Assembly: GCA_016871675.1 (NCBI GenBank)
Contig: VHCN01000003.1
Coordinates: forward strand, 1-64,000
Reading direction: 5' to 3'
DNA from: Verrucomicrobiota bacterium
GTDB lineage: Bacteria; Verrucomicrobiota; Verrucomicrobiia; Limisphaerales; VHCN01
DNA: 64,000 nt
The notes below the pieces were generated by a model. The model was not told the origin of the DNA and made no database searches. It saw only the letters and a program-made list of their open reading frames with translations. Within the stretch, counting starts at the first letter, position 1; each line of letters starts with the position of its first letter. The position numbers and the translations under genes are program-made. This document shows positions 41,043 to 49,832 of this stretch, piece after piece.

Positions 41043-41447
41043 TCAGGGCTGGCGCGGGCGGCTGCCGGCGCCGGGCGAAAGTGTGACCCGGTTCGTGGCC
41101 ACGAGGAATTCAAATGTTTCTGGCGAGGTCGTGCGCGATCGGAACTTCACGCGCAGCGAGCCGTCCGGCTGGGGCGCGAATCGCAGGTCGGTGATGAACT
41201 CGGGCTCGGGCAACACGGAAAGCGAGACGGGGTCCGCCTGGAATGTCGGCGAGCGCCGGAGTTCGCCGACGTGCCGGAGGAACTTGCGCCCGTCGGAAGG
41301 CCACACGCCGGTCATGTCGCGCATGGACTGGATGGCGAGGCCGAGTTGCGAGGCGATTGTCTCGATGCGCGGTGCGTCCCCAGCATGGGGCACCGTCCCA
41401 CACGCCGCGCCAAGGGCGGCCGCTGCGGCCAGGACTCGAAGCGTCAT
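41043..41447 (-). CDS. Putative lipoprotein of unknown function
   Basis: 134 aa from the ATG at 41447 (a longer start at 41483 overlaps panB). MTLRVLAAAAALGAACGTVP gives a short hydrophobic stretch ending in a possible lipobox (GAAC). The rest contains QLGLAIQSMRDMTGVWPSDG, SLSVLPEPEFITDLRFAPQP and FRSRTTSPETFEFLVATNRV, a small beta-rich domain I do not recognise. It lies 19 bp after panB and 3 bp before moaC, so is probably expressed with them. Confidence 0.65.
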   Translation of the reverse strand: MTLRVLAAAAALGAACGTVPHAGDAPRIETIASQLGLAIQSMRDMTGVWPSDGRKFLRHVGELRRSPTFQADPVSLSVLPEPEFITDLRFAPQPDGSLRVKFRSRTTSPETFEFLVATNRVTLSPGAGSRPRQP

Positions 41448-41466
41448 CACGGCCGTGGTCCGCGGT

Positions 41467-42225
41467 TCAGGCGCGCAGTTCATTCATCCAATCTTGAATT
41501 GCGCCGCGCGCGTCGGCGGCAAAGTCCATCCGCGGCTTTACATGCCTGGGGATGAAGCCGGGCGTCGTGCCGAGCAAGTCGGTGGTCACGAGGATTTGCC
41601 CGTCGCACTCGCGACCCGAGGCGATGCCGAGGGTCGGCACGGGCAGCCGGCGGCTGAGTTCGGCCGCGACCGGCGGCGTGACGAGTTCGAGCACGATGGC
41701 GAAGACGCCGGCCGCCGCGAGCGCGTCCGCGTCGGCAAGCAGCGCCTCGCGTTCGGTGTCTTGTTTTCCCTGCACGCGGTAGCCGCCAACTTCAAGCACG
41801 TGCTGCGGAAGCATGCCGAGGTGGCCCATCACGGGAATGCCGGCCTCGAGGATCGCGCGAAGCTGCGGCAGGATCGCGCGGCCGCCCTCGGCCTTGACGA
41901 ACTCCGCGCCGGCGGCGGACAGGCGGCGGGCATTCGCGACAGCGTCGGCCGGGGTTTCATAGCTGTGATACGGGAGGTCCGCGCCAAGCAGCGCGCGGGG
42001 CTTCGCACGGGCGGCGGCGCGAAGGTGATGCACGATGTCGTCCATCGTCACGTGGGTCGTGTCCGGGTGACCCAGCACGACCATGCCGAGGGAATCGCCG
42101 ACGAGCAGCACGTCCACACCCGCGTCGTCGAGGAGCTTCGCCATCGCGAAGTCATACGCCGTGAGCGCCGCGACCCGGCCGCGGCCCTTGGCGGCGGCGA
42201 TGGCCGCGACGGTGACCTTGTTCAC
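41467..42225 (-). CDS. panB: 3-methyl-2-oxobutanoate hydroxymethyltransferase
   Basis: 252 aa with a GTG start at 42225. VAALTAYDFAMAKLLDDAGV, DVLLVGDSLGMVVLGHPDTT (Mg-binding Asp), ALLGADLPYHSY, FVKAEGGRAI (Lys/Glu of the active site), PVMGHLGMLPQHV and LGIASGRECDGQILVTTDLL. The TIM-barrel enzyme adds a hydroxymethyl group from 5,10-methylene-THF in pantothenate synthesis. No panC or panD is adjacent. First gene of the minus-strand run reaching moaC and rlmN. Confidence 0.96.
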   Translation of the reverse strand: MNKVTVAAIAAAKGRGRVAALTAYDFAMAKLLDDAGVDVLLVGDSLGMVVLGHPDTTHVTMDDIVHHLRAAARAKPRALLGADLPYHSYETPADAVANARRLSAAGAEFVKAEGGRAILPQLRAILEAGIPVMGHLGMLPQHVLEVGGYRVQGKQDTEREALLADADALAAAGVFAIVLELVTPPVAAELSRRLPVPTLGIASGRECDGQILVTTDLLGTTPGFIPRHVKPRMDFAADARGAIQDWMNELRA

Positions 42226-42304
42226 GCGAGGGGACGGTTGCGCCGGGCGAAGTCTTCGACAAGCGGAAATTGCGCAACCGGGAACGGAGGATGCAGTCCG
42301 CGAC

Positions 42305-43807
42305 TCAGTCGGGCAACGGCTTGTCCTTGGTTTCCGGGCCGAGCCAGATGATGAGAATCCCGATGACGTAAATCACCGTCATCACCGAGCCCGCCTTCGG
42401 GAAGCTGTCGCCAAAGGCCGCCATGAGCGTGGCCGTCTGCAAGCCACCGATCGCCGCGATAATGCGGCCGAAGTTGAAGGCGAATCCCTGTCCGGTCGCG
42501 CGGACCGCGGTCGGGAAGAGCTCGGGAAAATACAACGGGAAGAATCCGTAAAAGGCCGCGGTGATGCCGCCCGCGACGAACGCCGAGGCGAGGAAGGCGG
42601 TGCCAAACTTGTCGTTGGCCTGGTAGAAATAGAGCGCGGACGCGATCGATCCGACGCACATCGCAGTGTAAGTGATGCGCCGGCCAAACCGGCCCGCCGA
42701 CAACGCGGCGAGAAACGTGGCGGTGATGGCGCCGAGCGAGGTGGCGATTTGCGTCCACTCCTTCGCGTGTTTCGTGACATCCGGCTCCAGCTTCATCGCC
42801 CAGCGCGGCGCCCATTGCAACGATCCCCACGTGCCGAGCAGCGCCACGCCCGCGAGTCCCGCGCCGAGCAGCATCATCTTCATCACCTCGCGCGAGTTCG
42901 CTCCCCGCAACGAACCCGCCGCCTCCGAGCGCGCCAGGTATTGCCGCACCGGATAGAGGTAGCCGAGCAATGCCACCGCGAGGAACACCACGGTGAGAAG
43001 GCCGGCGCCCGGCTTGGTCAGCGGGCTCATCGGCGACCACGCCCAGATGATCACCAGCGAGGCGAAGCACCCCACCAGCACTCCGAGCAGGTCCGCTTTC
43101 GCCCAGTGAGAGGTCGCGCCGCGGGCCTTTTCCTCCTCCCACTTCTCGGACTCCGAGACGAAGAGCCGGATGAAGAAGACGAGCAGCGCGGGCAGCGCGC
43201 CGCTGATCATGAGGAAACGCCAGCCGTCGTGGGCGACGAGCTTCTGGGCGAACTCCTTGGACAACCCGATGGCGAGCATCGACGACTCGACGCCGCCGAT
43301 AAAGTTCACGAGCCCCATGCTGAGCAGCGCCACGCCAAGGAAACCCACGTTCGCCGCCGCGCCGATGAGCCCGGCGATCCATGCGCGCGACTTGCCGGGC
43401 CAGATTTCGTTCACGAGCGCGACGCCGAGCGACCACTCGCCGCCCATGCCGAGCGACGCAATGAACCGCAGCGCCGCGATGTGCCACGCTTCGGTCGCGA
43501 ATCCGCACAGCCCGGTGAACACCGCGTAGGTGAAAATGCTCAGAGCCATCGCGCGAACGCGTCCGATCTTGTCGCCGAGCCAGCCGAACACCACGCCGCC
43601 CGTGGCCGCGCCCACGAGGAACACGGCGATGATCGCGCCGAACCACTTCGTGGCGTCCGTCGCCGCGGCCGCGCCGAGCAGGTCCTTGAGCGCGGACTGT
43701 CCGATGAGCGGGAAGAGCCCCATCTCGAACCCGTCGAACATCCAACCCAGCAGCGCCGCGGTGAGGGCCATGGTTTGGGCACGTTTGCTCGATGGGGGCG
43801 GGTTCAT
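42305..43807 (-). CDS. Major facilitator superfamily transporter (sugar/organic-anion type)
   Basis: 500 aa, ATG at 43807. Twelve hydrophobic segments can be drawn. MFS motif A between helices 2 and 3 is GWLGDKIGRVRAM, repeated as AGRFGRRITYTAM between helices 8 and 9. LGMGGEWSLGVALVNEIWP (helix 4-5) is typical of the sugar/niacin-type symporters. The cytoplasmic loop is longer than usual (KWEEEKARGATSHWAKA). It would move a small carboxylate or sugar with protons. Divergent from the GDSL-hydrolase gene by about 285 bp of unassigned sequence. Confidence 0.9.
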   Translation of the reverse strand: MNPPPSSKRAQTMALTAALLGWMFDGFEMGLFPLIGQSALKDLLGAAAATDATKWFGAIIAVFLVGAATGGVVFGWLGDKIGRVRAMALSIFTYAVFTGLCGFATEAWHIAALRFIASLGMGGEWSLGVALVNEIWPGKSRAWIAGLIGAAANVGFLGVALLSMGLVNFIGGVESSMLAIGLSKEFAQKLVAHDGWRFLMISGALPALLVFFIRLFVSESEKWEEEKARGATSHWAKADLLGVLVGCFASLVIIWAWSPMSPLTKPGAGLLTVVFLAVALLGYLYPVRQYLARSEAAGSLRGANSREVMKMMLLGAGLAGVALLGTWGSLQWAPRWAMKLEPDVTKHAKEWTQIATSLGAITATFLAALSAGRFGRRITYTAMCVGSIASALYFYQANDKFGTAFLASAFVAGGITAAFYGFFPLYFPELFPTAVRATGQGFAFNFGRIIAAIGGLQTATLMAAFGDSFPKAGSVMTVIYVIGILIIWLGPETKDKPLPD

Positions 43808-44092
43808 CAGGTGCGGGATGTTTCTCGGTGCAGGAGTGCGCCATTGCTATCGGCAATGCGCGGGCGGGTCAAAAGAAAACCGAACAAACGTCGTGTCTTT
43901 GCCGTGTCCCCGCGCCTTCCGTCTATAACATGCGTCGCCTCGTCCTTGAAGACCGGTGTCTTGAGCAGCTCGGAAGTCAGCCCGGACTTCACGCGTTTCA
44001 GCCTCACCGCCGGCAGCCTCCGCGCGCCGAAAGGATTGCGCCCGCCCGGCACGTCCACCTACATTCGCCGGACCGTGTCACCCGCGCACACC
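43808..44092. other. Divergent intergenic region (MFS / GDSL hydrolase)
   Basis: About 285 bp between divergent starts. An open frame runs through it on the plus strand (part of a very long frame from 42083) but carries no recognisable protein. No strong -35/-10 pair or hairpin was recognised. It is the likely site for the promoters of both genes. Confidence 0.4.
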
Positions 44093-45376
44093 ATGAATCG
44101 CATCCTCCTCCTCTCCGCCACGCTGGCCGCGCTCCACGGCGCGACTGTTCCAGCCGCCACGCCGCCACTGCTCCCGCAAGGCGCCCGTCTCGCCATCATC
44201 GGTGACTCGATCACCGAGCAGAAGCTCTACACCAAATACATGGAGACCTACCTGCTCGCCTGCGCCGGTCGCAGCGACATGAAGGTCTTCCAATTCGGCT
44301 GGAGCGGCGAGCGCGCCGACGGATTCGCGAACCGCGCCGCCAACGACCTCGCTGCCTTCAAGCCCACCGTCGCCACCACGTGCTACGGCATGAACGACGG
44401 CGGCTACCAGCCGTGGAAGGACAGCATCGGCCAGGCTTACGAGGCCAACATGCGCAACGTCCTCAGGCGTCTCGACGAGGCCGGCGTGAAGCACATCGTC
44501 GTGGGCTCGCCCGGCGCGGTGGACTCGAAGTTCTTCGGCGCGCGCCCGAGCTTCGGCGGCGCGAACTCCGCCGCAGGCTACAACGACACGCTCGCCCACC
44601 TGCGCGACCTTTGCCGCAAGCTCGCCACCGAGCACAATCTCGGGTTCGCCGACGTCCACGCCGCCATGTTCGACACCATGCCCAGGGCCAAGGCCGCGCT
44701 CGGCGACGATTATCCCGTGTGCGGCGGCGATGGGTTTCATCCCGGCCCCAACGGCCAGCTCCTCATGGCCTACGCGTTCCTCAAGGGACTGGGCGTGGAC
44801 GGCGACCTCGGCACGATCGTCGTGGACCAGAACGGCGCGCCCAGCGCCACCGGCGGCCACAAGGTGCTCAACTCGGGCGGCGGCAAGGTCGAACTTGAGA
44901 GCGCGCGCTACCCGTTCTGCTTCGACCCCGACCCGAAGTCCGCCAACAGCACGCGCAGCATCACGCCGTTCGTGCCGTTCAATCAGGACCTCAACCGCCT
45001 CACGCTCAAGGTCCGCAACCTCGCAACCGCGAAGGCGAAGGTCACGTGGGGCGCGACCTCGAAGGAGTTCTCGCGCGAACAGCTCGAGACCGGCGTGAAC
45101 CTCGCCGCCGAGTTCCCGGCCACGCCGTTCGACGCGCCGTTCGCCAAGGTCATGGACGCCGTCGGGCGCAAGCAGGCCTTCGAAACGCAGATGATCAAGG
45201 GAATGGTCACGAACTTCCGCCAGTTCGCCAACGACTCGAAGGCCGACCCCGGGCTCGGCGCCGCGTTCAACAGCCTGCGCGACCGGCTCGCCGCGCGCCA
45301 GCAGGCGCTCGACGCGGAGGTGCGCAAGGCCATCGTGCCCGTCAAACACACGCTCGCCATCGCGCCGGCGCAATGA
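44093..45376 (+). CDS. Secreted GDSL/SGNH-family hydrolase with C-terminal extension
   Basis: 427 aa from the ATG at 44093 (signal peptide MNRILLLSATLAALHGATVP). SGNH blocks: LAIIGDSITEQKLYTKYMET (Ser nucleophile in GDSIT), FQFGWSGERADGFANR (Gly), TVATTCYGMNDGGYQPWKDS (Asn), and GFHPGPNGQLLMAYAFLKGL (Asp/His pair in D-G-F-H). Residues about 260-427 are a helical extension rich in Lys/Ala. This group includes acetyl-xylan and rhamnogalacturonan acetylesterases. It is followed 10 bp later by a secreted TIM-barrel protein on the same strand, so carbohydrate deacetylation is likely. Confidence 0.87.
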   Translation: MNRILLLSATLAALHGATVPAATPPLLPQGARLAIIGDSITEQKLYTKYMETYLLACAGRSDMKVFQFGWSGERADGFANRAANDLAAFKPTVATTCYGMNDGGYQPWKDSIGQAYEANMRNVLRRLDEAGVKHIVVGSPGAVDSKFFGARPSFGGANSAAGYNDTLAHLRDLCRKLATEHNLGFADVHAAMFDTMPRAKAALGDDYPVCGGDGFHPGPNGQLLMAYAFLKGLGVDGDLGTIVVDQNGAPSATGGHKVLNSGGGKVELESARYPFCFDPDPKSANSTRSITPFVPFNQDLNRLTLKVRNLATAKAKVTWGATSKEFSREQLETGVNLAAEFPATPFDAPFAKVMDAVGRKQAFETQMIKGMVTNFRQFANDSKADPGLGAAFNSLRDRLAARQQALDAEVRKAIVPVKHTLAIAPAQ

Positions 45377-45386
45377 TCCCCTTTCC

Positions 45387-46253
45387 ATGCGCACCCTGCT
45401 GAACATTGCCACCGCCTGCGGATTGCTCGCAGCGACATCGCCGACTCGCGCCGCCGACACGGCGCTCTTCGCGCGCAGCAACCTCGTCGCGTGGTGCATC
45501 GTGCCGTTCGACGCGAAGAAACGCGGCCCCGGGGAACGCGCGGCGATGATGGAGCAGCTCGGCATCCGGCATTTCGCCTACGACTACCGCGCCGAACACA
45601 TCGCGCAGTGGGACGACGAACTCGCCGCGCTCAAGCGCCACGGCATCAGCCTCGACGCGTGGTGGTTTCCTGCGACGATGAACGACGAGGCACGCCGCGC
45701 GGTCGAGCTCTTCAAGCGGCACGGCGTCAAGCCCCAGTTCTGGGTCACCGGCGGCGGCGCGTTTGTGAAGCAGCCCGAGGAACAGCTCGCGCGCGTCGAG
45801 TCCGAGGCCAGGCGCATCCGGCCCATCGCGGAAGCCGCCGCCAGCGTCGGCTCGCAAGTTGCGCTCTACAACCACGGCGGCTGGTTCGGCGAACCCGAAA
45901 ACCAGATTGCCGTCATTGAGCGACTCCAGCGCGACGGCGTCATGAACGTCGGCATCGTTTACAACCTGCACCACGGCCACGACCACCTCGACCGCTTCCC
46001 CGCGCTGCTGGCGAAGATGAAGCCGCACCTGCTCGCGCTCAACCTCAATGGCATGACCAAGGACGGCGACAAGGCTGGGAAGAAAATCATGGTGCTCGGC
46101 CACGGCGACCTCGACCTCGCGCTGCTCAAGGCCATCCGCGACTCCGGCTGGCGCGGCCCCGTGGGCATCTTGAACCACACCAACCTCGACGCCGAGCAAC
46201 GCCTCCGCGAAAACCTCGACGGCCTCGACCACCTCGTGAGGCAACTGCGGTAG
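45387..46253 (+). CDS. Secreted sugar phosphate isomerase/epimerase-like TIM barrel
   Basis: 288 aa, ATG at 45387. Signal peptide MRTLLNIATACGLLAATSPT, then LVAWCIVPFDAKKRGPGERA, LGIRHFAYDYRAEHIAQWDD and LYNHGGWFGEPENQIAVIER (His/Glu of the AP-endonuclease-2-like barrel), NVGIVYNLHHGHDHLDRFPA (His pair) and GPVGILNHTNLDAEQRLREN. The xylose isomerase-like barrel normally binds two metals. Most relatives in this phylum are secreted and uncharacterised. It lies 10 bp after the GDSL hydrolase. Confidence 0.83.
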   Translation: MRTLLNIATACGLLAATSPTRAADTALFARSNLVAWCIVPFDAKKRGPGERAAMMEQLGIRHFAYDYRAEHIAQWDDELAALKRHGISLDAWWFPATMNDEARRAVELFKRHGVKPQFWVTGGGAFVKQPEEQLARVESEARRIRPIAEAAASVGSQVALYNHGGWFGEPENQIAVIERLQRDGVMNVGIVYNLHHGHDHLDRFPALLAKMKPHLLALNLNGMTKDGDKAGKKIMVLGHGDLDLALLKAIRDSGWRGPVGILNHTNLDAEQRLRENLDGLDHLVRQLR

Positions 46254-46282
46254 AGCGCGCGGGCGTCAAACCATCCGCGCGC

Positions 46283-47701
46283 GTGAACGACCCGCATCCC
46301 GAATCCGAATTGGAACTGCCCGCGCCGAAGGTCGCGCCCGCGCTCGACCCGGCGTTCCGTCCCGCGGCGCTCGCGACGCGCGCATTCCGCGAACTCGTGC
46401 GCGAGTCGGGCGCGCCCCAACCGCTTGTCCTTGCCATCGAGCAGGCCGACGGCTCGGTCTTTCGCACGGAAACCGCGCTGCTGCCCGAAGCGCATCCAAA
46501 ATCGGCGGTCAACTTTACGTTCGTCGAGCGGTTGGTGAAGTTTCTCCTGTGGTCGCGCGGCGGATGGCGGCTTCATGTCGCCGGGCCGGCGGGGCTTGCG
46601 GAGCGAGTGCGCGCGCACTTCCGCGACACGGCCACGGGGCGCTTCGACTCGGGGCTCATTGGGGAACAAGTGTTCGACCGTGCGATCGAAGTGTCCGCGT
46701 GCCGGCCTGACGAAGTGCCGGCAGAGAAGGCGCGCACGCAGGCGCTCGGGCGGCATCTCGACGGCTGCCGCATCGGCTTCGACCTCGGCGGCAGCGACCG
46801 CAAGGTGGCGGCGGTGCAGGACGGCCGCGTGGTGTTCAGCGACGAGACGGTGTGGGATCCGTATTTCCAGACGGACCCGCAGTATCACTACGACGGCATC
46901 ATGGACTCGCTGCGCCGGGCAGCCGCGCACTTGCCGCGCGTGGACGCCATCGGCGGCAGCTCGGCAGGCGTGATTGTGAACAACCAGATCAAGGTCGCGT
47001 CGCTCTTTCGCGGCGTCCCGCGGGATGTTTTCGACCGCCGCGTGAAGGCGCTGTTCCTCGAACTTGGCCGGGCGTGGGGCGTGCCGTTCGAGGTGGCGAA
47101 CGACGGCGAAGTGACCGCGCTCGCGGGCTCGATGAGCCTCGGTCAAAACGGCGTGCTCGGCATTGCGATGGGCACGAGCCAGGCGGCGGGCTACGTGACG
47201 CCGGAGGGAACGATCACCTCGTGGCTCAATGAGCTGGCGTTCGCGCCGGTGGACTTCAACCCGGCCGCGCCGCGCGACGAGTGGAGCGGCGATTACGGCG
47301 TCGGCGCGCAATACTTCTCCCAGCAGGCGGTGGGGCGGCTGCTTGCACCCGCGGGCATCGAGGCGGAGCCGGCGGTGGGCCTGCCGGAGAAGCTGAGGCT
47401 GGTGCAATCGCTGATGGCGCGTGGCGATGAGCGGGCGTCGAAGGTTTACCAGACGCTCGGCGTGTATCTCGGCCACGGGCTGGCGCACTACTCGGATTTC
47501 TACGACTTCCGGAACGTGCTCATCCTCGGGCGGGTGACCACGGGCGCGGGCGGGGAACTGCTTGTGGCGACAGCGAAGGACGTGCTGCGCGCGGAGTTTC
47601 CCGAGCTCGCGTCACGCATCGCGTTTCACACGCCGGACGAAAAGGACAAGCGCGGAGGCCAAGCCGTCGCGGCGGCGAGCTTGCCGCGGATCGCGCGGTG
47701 A
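46283..47701 (+). CDS. ROK-family sugar kinase/regulator with N-terminal extension
   Basis: 472 aa, GTG at 46283. Residues 1-150 are a family-specific extension (KFLLWSRGGWRLHVAGPAGL). The ASKHA fold begins IGFDLGGSDRKVAAVQDGRV (phosphate-1 loop), then AIGGSSAGVIVNNQIKVASL, VPFEVANDGEVTALAGSMSL (catalytic Asp) and GIAMGTSQAAGYVTPEG. The Zn-binding CxCGxxGC of most ROK proteins is absent. It may phosphorylate a sugar or act as a regulator; no HTH precedes the fold. Third plus-strand gene after the hydrolase pair. Confidence 0.8.
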   Translation: MNDPHPESELELPAPKVAPALDPAFRPAALATRAFRELVRESGAPQPLVLAIEQADGSVFRTETALLPEAHPKSAVNFTFVERLVKFLLWSRGGWRLHVAGPAGLAERVRAHFRDTATGRFDSGLIGEQVFDRAIEVSACRPDEVPAEKARTQALGRHLDGCRIGFDLGGSDRKVAAVQDGRVVFSDETVWDPYFQTDPQYHYDGIMDSLRRAAAHLPRVDAIGGSSAGVIVNNQIKVASLFRGVPRDVFDRRVKALFLELGRAWGVPFEVANDGEVTALAGSMSLGQNGVLGIAMGTSQAAGYVTPEGTITSWLNELAFAPVDFNPAAPRDEWSGDYGVGAQYFSQQAVGRLLAPAGIEAEPAVGLPEKLRLVQSLMARGDERASKVYQTLGVYLGHGLAHYSDFYDFRNVLILGRVTTGAGGELLVATAKDVLRAEFPELASRIAFHTPDEKDKRGGQAVAAASLPRIAR

Positions 47702-47767
47702 GCGAGCCGGATTCCGGCGGCGCGATCACCACCAATCCCAATCGAGCGCCGGCGCTGGCGCGCTCAC

Positions 47768-47965
47768 TCAACCCTGTGCGGCGTCCGGCATGGTGAAGAA
47801 TTCCGCGTGCCCGTCGCCGTGGAGGAAATTGACTCCCCGTTTGCCGCGCAGGGTGTGCCACGTGTTGCGCGTGCCGGTCAGGTTGCGGTTCATGTGCCAG
47901 ACCCAGCAGCCCTCGATGATCTTCGTCTGCGACTTGACCGCGATTTCGGCCGAGCGGATGACCCG
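47768..47965 (-). pseudogene. C-terminal remnant of a prepilin-like gene
   Basis: The minus-strand frame yields VIRSAEIAVKSQTKIIEGCW, VWHMNRNLTGTRNTWHTLRG, KRGVNFLHGDGHAEFFTMPD, AAQG and a stop. It is the H/GDGH C-terminal block seen in prepilin-like proteins (compare [13 protein letters not shown] at 28530-29348). The N-terminal methylation motif is missing; the frame upstream reads into the antisense of the intact prepilin-like gene at 48057. Probably an old inverted partner cut by rearrangement. The upstream edge is uncertain. Confidence 0.55.
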
Positions 47966-48056
47966 CGCGCGAGGAGAAAGACACGGGCTCCATCGGGTTG
48001 ACAGGGAGCCACCAGCCTGACAAGGTTTCGAGACGTTGAATCCAAGTGAGCCGGCG

Positions 48057-48809
48057 ATGAGTTCGAACCCGTCCATGCCGCGAGACGCCCGGGAGGCGTT
48101 CACGCTGATCGAATTGCTTGTGGTCATCGCCATCATTGCGATCCTCGCCGGGATGCTCATGCCCGCGCTCGCCTCGGCAAAAAAGAAGGCCCACACCGCC
48201 ACGTGCCAGTCGAACGAGAAGCAGTTCGCCACGGCGGTCTTGCTCTACATCGACGACCATGACGACCAGTTGCCCGGCGTGTGCAACGACGGCCAGACGG
48301 CCAGCTACGTGCGGAACACGAGCACGAACGTGTTCACATACGCCAACCCCGCGGTGTTTTACATCGCGCGATATCTGAGCCTGCCGGCTCCCAGTGCGGT
48401 GCGAGTGAGCCCGAAGGTCATGGTCTGCCCCGGCTTCCAGCGGCAGGCGCCGTTCCTAAACAACACGGGCATGACCAACCGCGTCCCGTATCGCCTGAAC
48501 CCGACGGGCATCTTCGCGCCGTCACGGTCGGGGAGCCGACCCTTCGGGTCGCCTGCGAGCACGAACGTTATTGGGGGAACAAACACATACCTCATCCCGA
48601 TCAAGATGGCGCAAATCAACGCCCCGTCCCGCGAATGGATGCTTGTGGATGTGGATCGAGTGAACACCCCGCTCGGCACCGCGCCGCTGACCAACTCGTG
48701 GTGGGGCCAGCTTCCGAGCCAGCCGGTGCACGGCAACCGCACCAACGCCATGGCCGTGTGGTTCGACGGACACGCGGAATTCAAGAAAACCGCTTCGAAC
48801 CTCCGCTGA
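48057..48809 (+). CDS. Prepilin-like protein (N-methylation motif)
   Basis: 250 aa from the ATG at 48057 (a TTG 7 codons upstream is in frame). The prepilin motif is [20 protein letters not shown], then GMLMPALASAKKKAHTATCQ and an extracellular domain with LLYIDDHDDQLPGV. The C-terminus VHGNRTNAMAVWFDGHAEFK has the DGH block near the end. It belongs to the same large paralogue family as 28530-29348. No pilus machinery gene is nearby. Divergent-facing remnant of a relative at 47768. Confidence 0.83.
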   Translation: MSSNPSMPRDAREAFTLIELLVVIAIIAILAGMLMPALASAKKKAHTATCQSNEKQFATAVLLYIDDHDDQLPGVCNDGQTASYVRNTSTNVFTYANPAVFYIARYLSLPAPSAVRVSPKVMVCPGFQRQAPFLNNTGMTNRVPYRLNPTGIFAPSRSGSRPFGSPASTNVIGGTNTYLIPIKMAQINAPSREWMLVDVDRVNTPLGTAPLTNSWWGQLPSQPVHGNRTNAMAVWFDGHAEFKKTASNLR

Positions 48810-48915
48810 GCCGCACAGTCCGCGGAGCGGTCTCTCGAGGCGGACGAGGCGGAAATTTCCGGTTGCGCGCGCAAGGCGTTCGCCTAGCCTCGGCCGCAAT
48901 TCAGCATCCACCGCC

Positions 48916-49824
48916 ATGAACACCAACCGTCGTGACTTTTTCCGCACCGCAGCGCTCGGGGCGGGCTCGCTTTCACTCGTCCGCGCCGAGAGTCCAGCCG
49001 CCGAGCCCAAGACCAAGGCGGCCGCGAAGCCCGCTCCCAGTTTCTCCAAGCCCGCCAAGATGAAACTCGGCACCGTCACCTACAACCTCGCGAAAGACTG
49101 GGACATCGAAACGATCATCAAGAACTGCGCCGAGGCGAAATTCCAGGGCGTCGAGCTCCGCACGACCCACGCGCACAAGGTCGAGGTCAACCTCTCCAAA
49201 CAGGAGCGCGCCGAGGTGAAGAAGCGTTTCGCCGACTCGCCGGTCGAGTTGATGAGCCTCGGCAGCGCCTTCGATTACCACACGCCGGACCCATCCAAGC
49301 TCCGCAAGGACATCGAGGCGACCAAGGAATACATCGTGCTCGCCCATGATGTCGGCGCGAGCGGCGTGAAGGTGCGGCCGAACGACCTGCCGCCCTCCGT
49401 GCCTGTCGAGAAGACCCTCGACCAAATCGGCAAGTCGCTGCGCGAACTCGGGGAATTTGGCGCCGGTTACGGCCAGCAGATCCGCGTCGAAGTCCACGGC
49501 CGCGGCACCGCCGCGCTGCCGCACATCAAGACGATGATGGACATCGCGAACCACAAGCTCGTGGGCGTGTGCTGGAATTCGAACCCGACGGACCTGGACG
49601 GCGACGGCTTCGATCACAACTTCAATCTCGTGAAGCACAAGATCTTCACCGTCCACATGCGCGACCTTCACTTGGAGGATTATCCGTTCCGCAAGCTGTT
49701 CGCGGGCTTGAACGAGTCGGGCTTCCAAGGCTTCTGCCTCGCGGAGATTCCGGACAGCAAGGATCCGGTGCGGCTGATGAAATACTACCGCAGCCTCTGG
49801 CTCGCGTATCAGAATCTCCTCTGA
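48916..49824 (+). CDS. TAT-exported sugar phosphate isomerase/epimerase
   Basis: 302 aa, ATG at 48916. TAT signal NTNRRDFFRTAALGAGSLSL, then an Ala/Lys/Pro linker and KMKLGTVTYNLAKDWDIETI. Xylose isomerase-like barrel with GVELRTTHAHKVEVNL (Glu ligand), IRVEVHGRGTAALPHIKTMM, GVCWNSNPTDLDGDG, VHMRDLHLEDYPFRKL (His/Asp) and FCLAEIPDSKDPVRL (Glu). It is periplasmic by its signal and probably metal-dependent, acting on a sugar or a cyclitol; no specificity can be read. Ends 9 bp before the stop of folK, convergent. Confidence 0.85.
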   Translation: MNTNRRDFFRTAALGAGSLSLVRAESPAAEPKTKAAAKPAPSFSKPAKMKLGTVTYNLAKDWDIETIIKNCAEAKFQGVELRTTHAHKVEVNLSKQERAEVKKRFADSPVELMSLGSAFDYHTPDPSKLRKDIEATKEYIVLAHDVGASGVKVRPNDLPPSVPVEKTLDQIGKSLRELGEFGAGYGQQIRVEVHGRGTAALPHIKTMMDIANHKLVGVCWNSNPTDLDGDGFDHNFNLVKHKIFTVHMRDLHLEDYPFRKLFAGLNESGFQGFCLAEIPDSKDPVRLMKYYRSLWLAYQNLL

Positions 49825-49832
49825 ACCGTGGA

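Noticed and set aside
42083-44092. 670-codon extension in front of the GDSL hydrolase
   Set aside because: It is antisense to the MFS transporter, Arg/Glu/His-rich and lacks any domain; the hydrolase signal peptide starts at 44093.
44078-47488. Minus-strand frames of 495, 300 and 509 codons
   Set aside because: Antisense to the GDSL, TIM-barrel and ROK genes.
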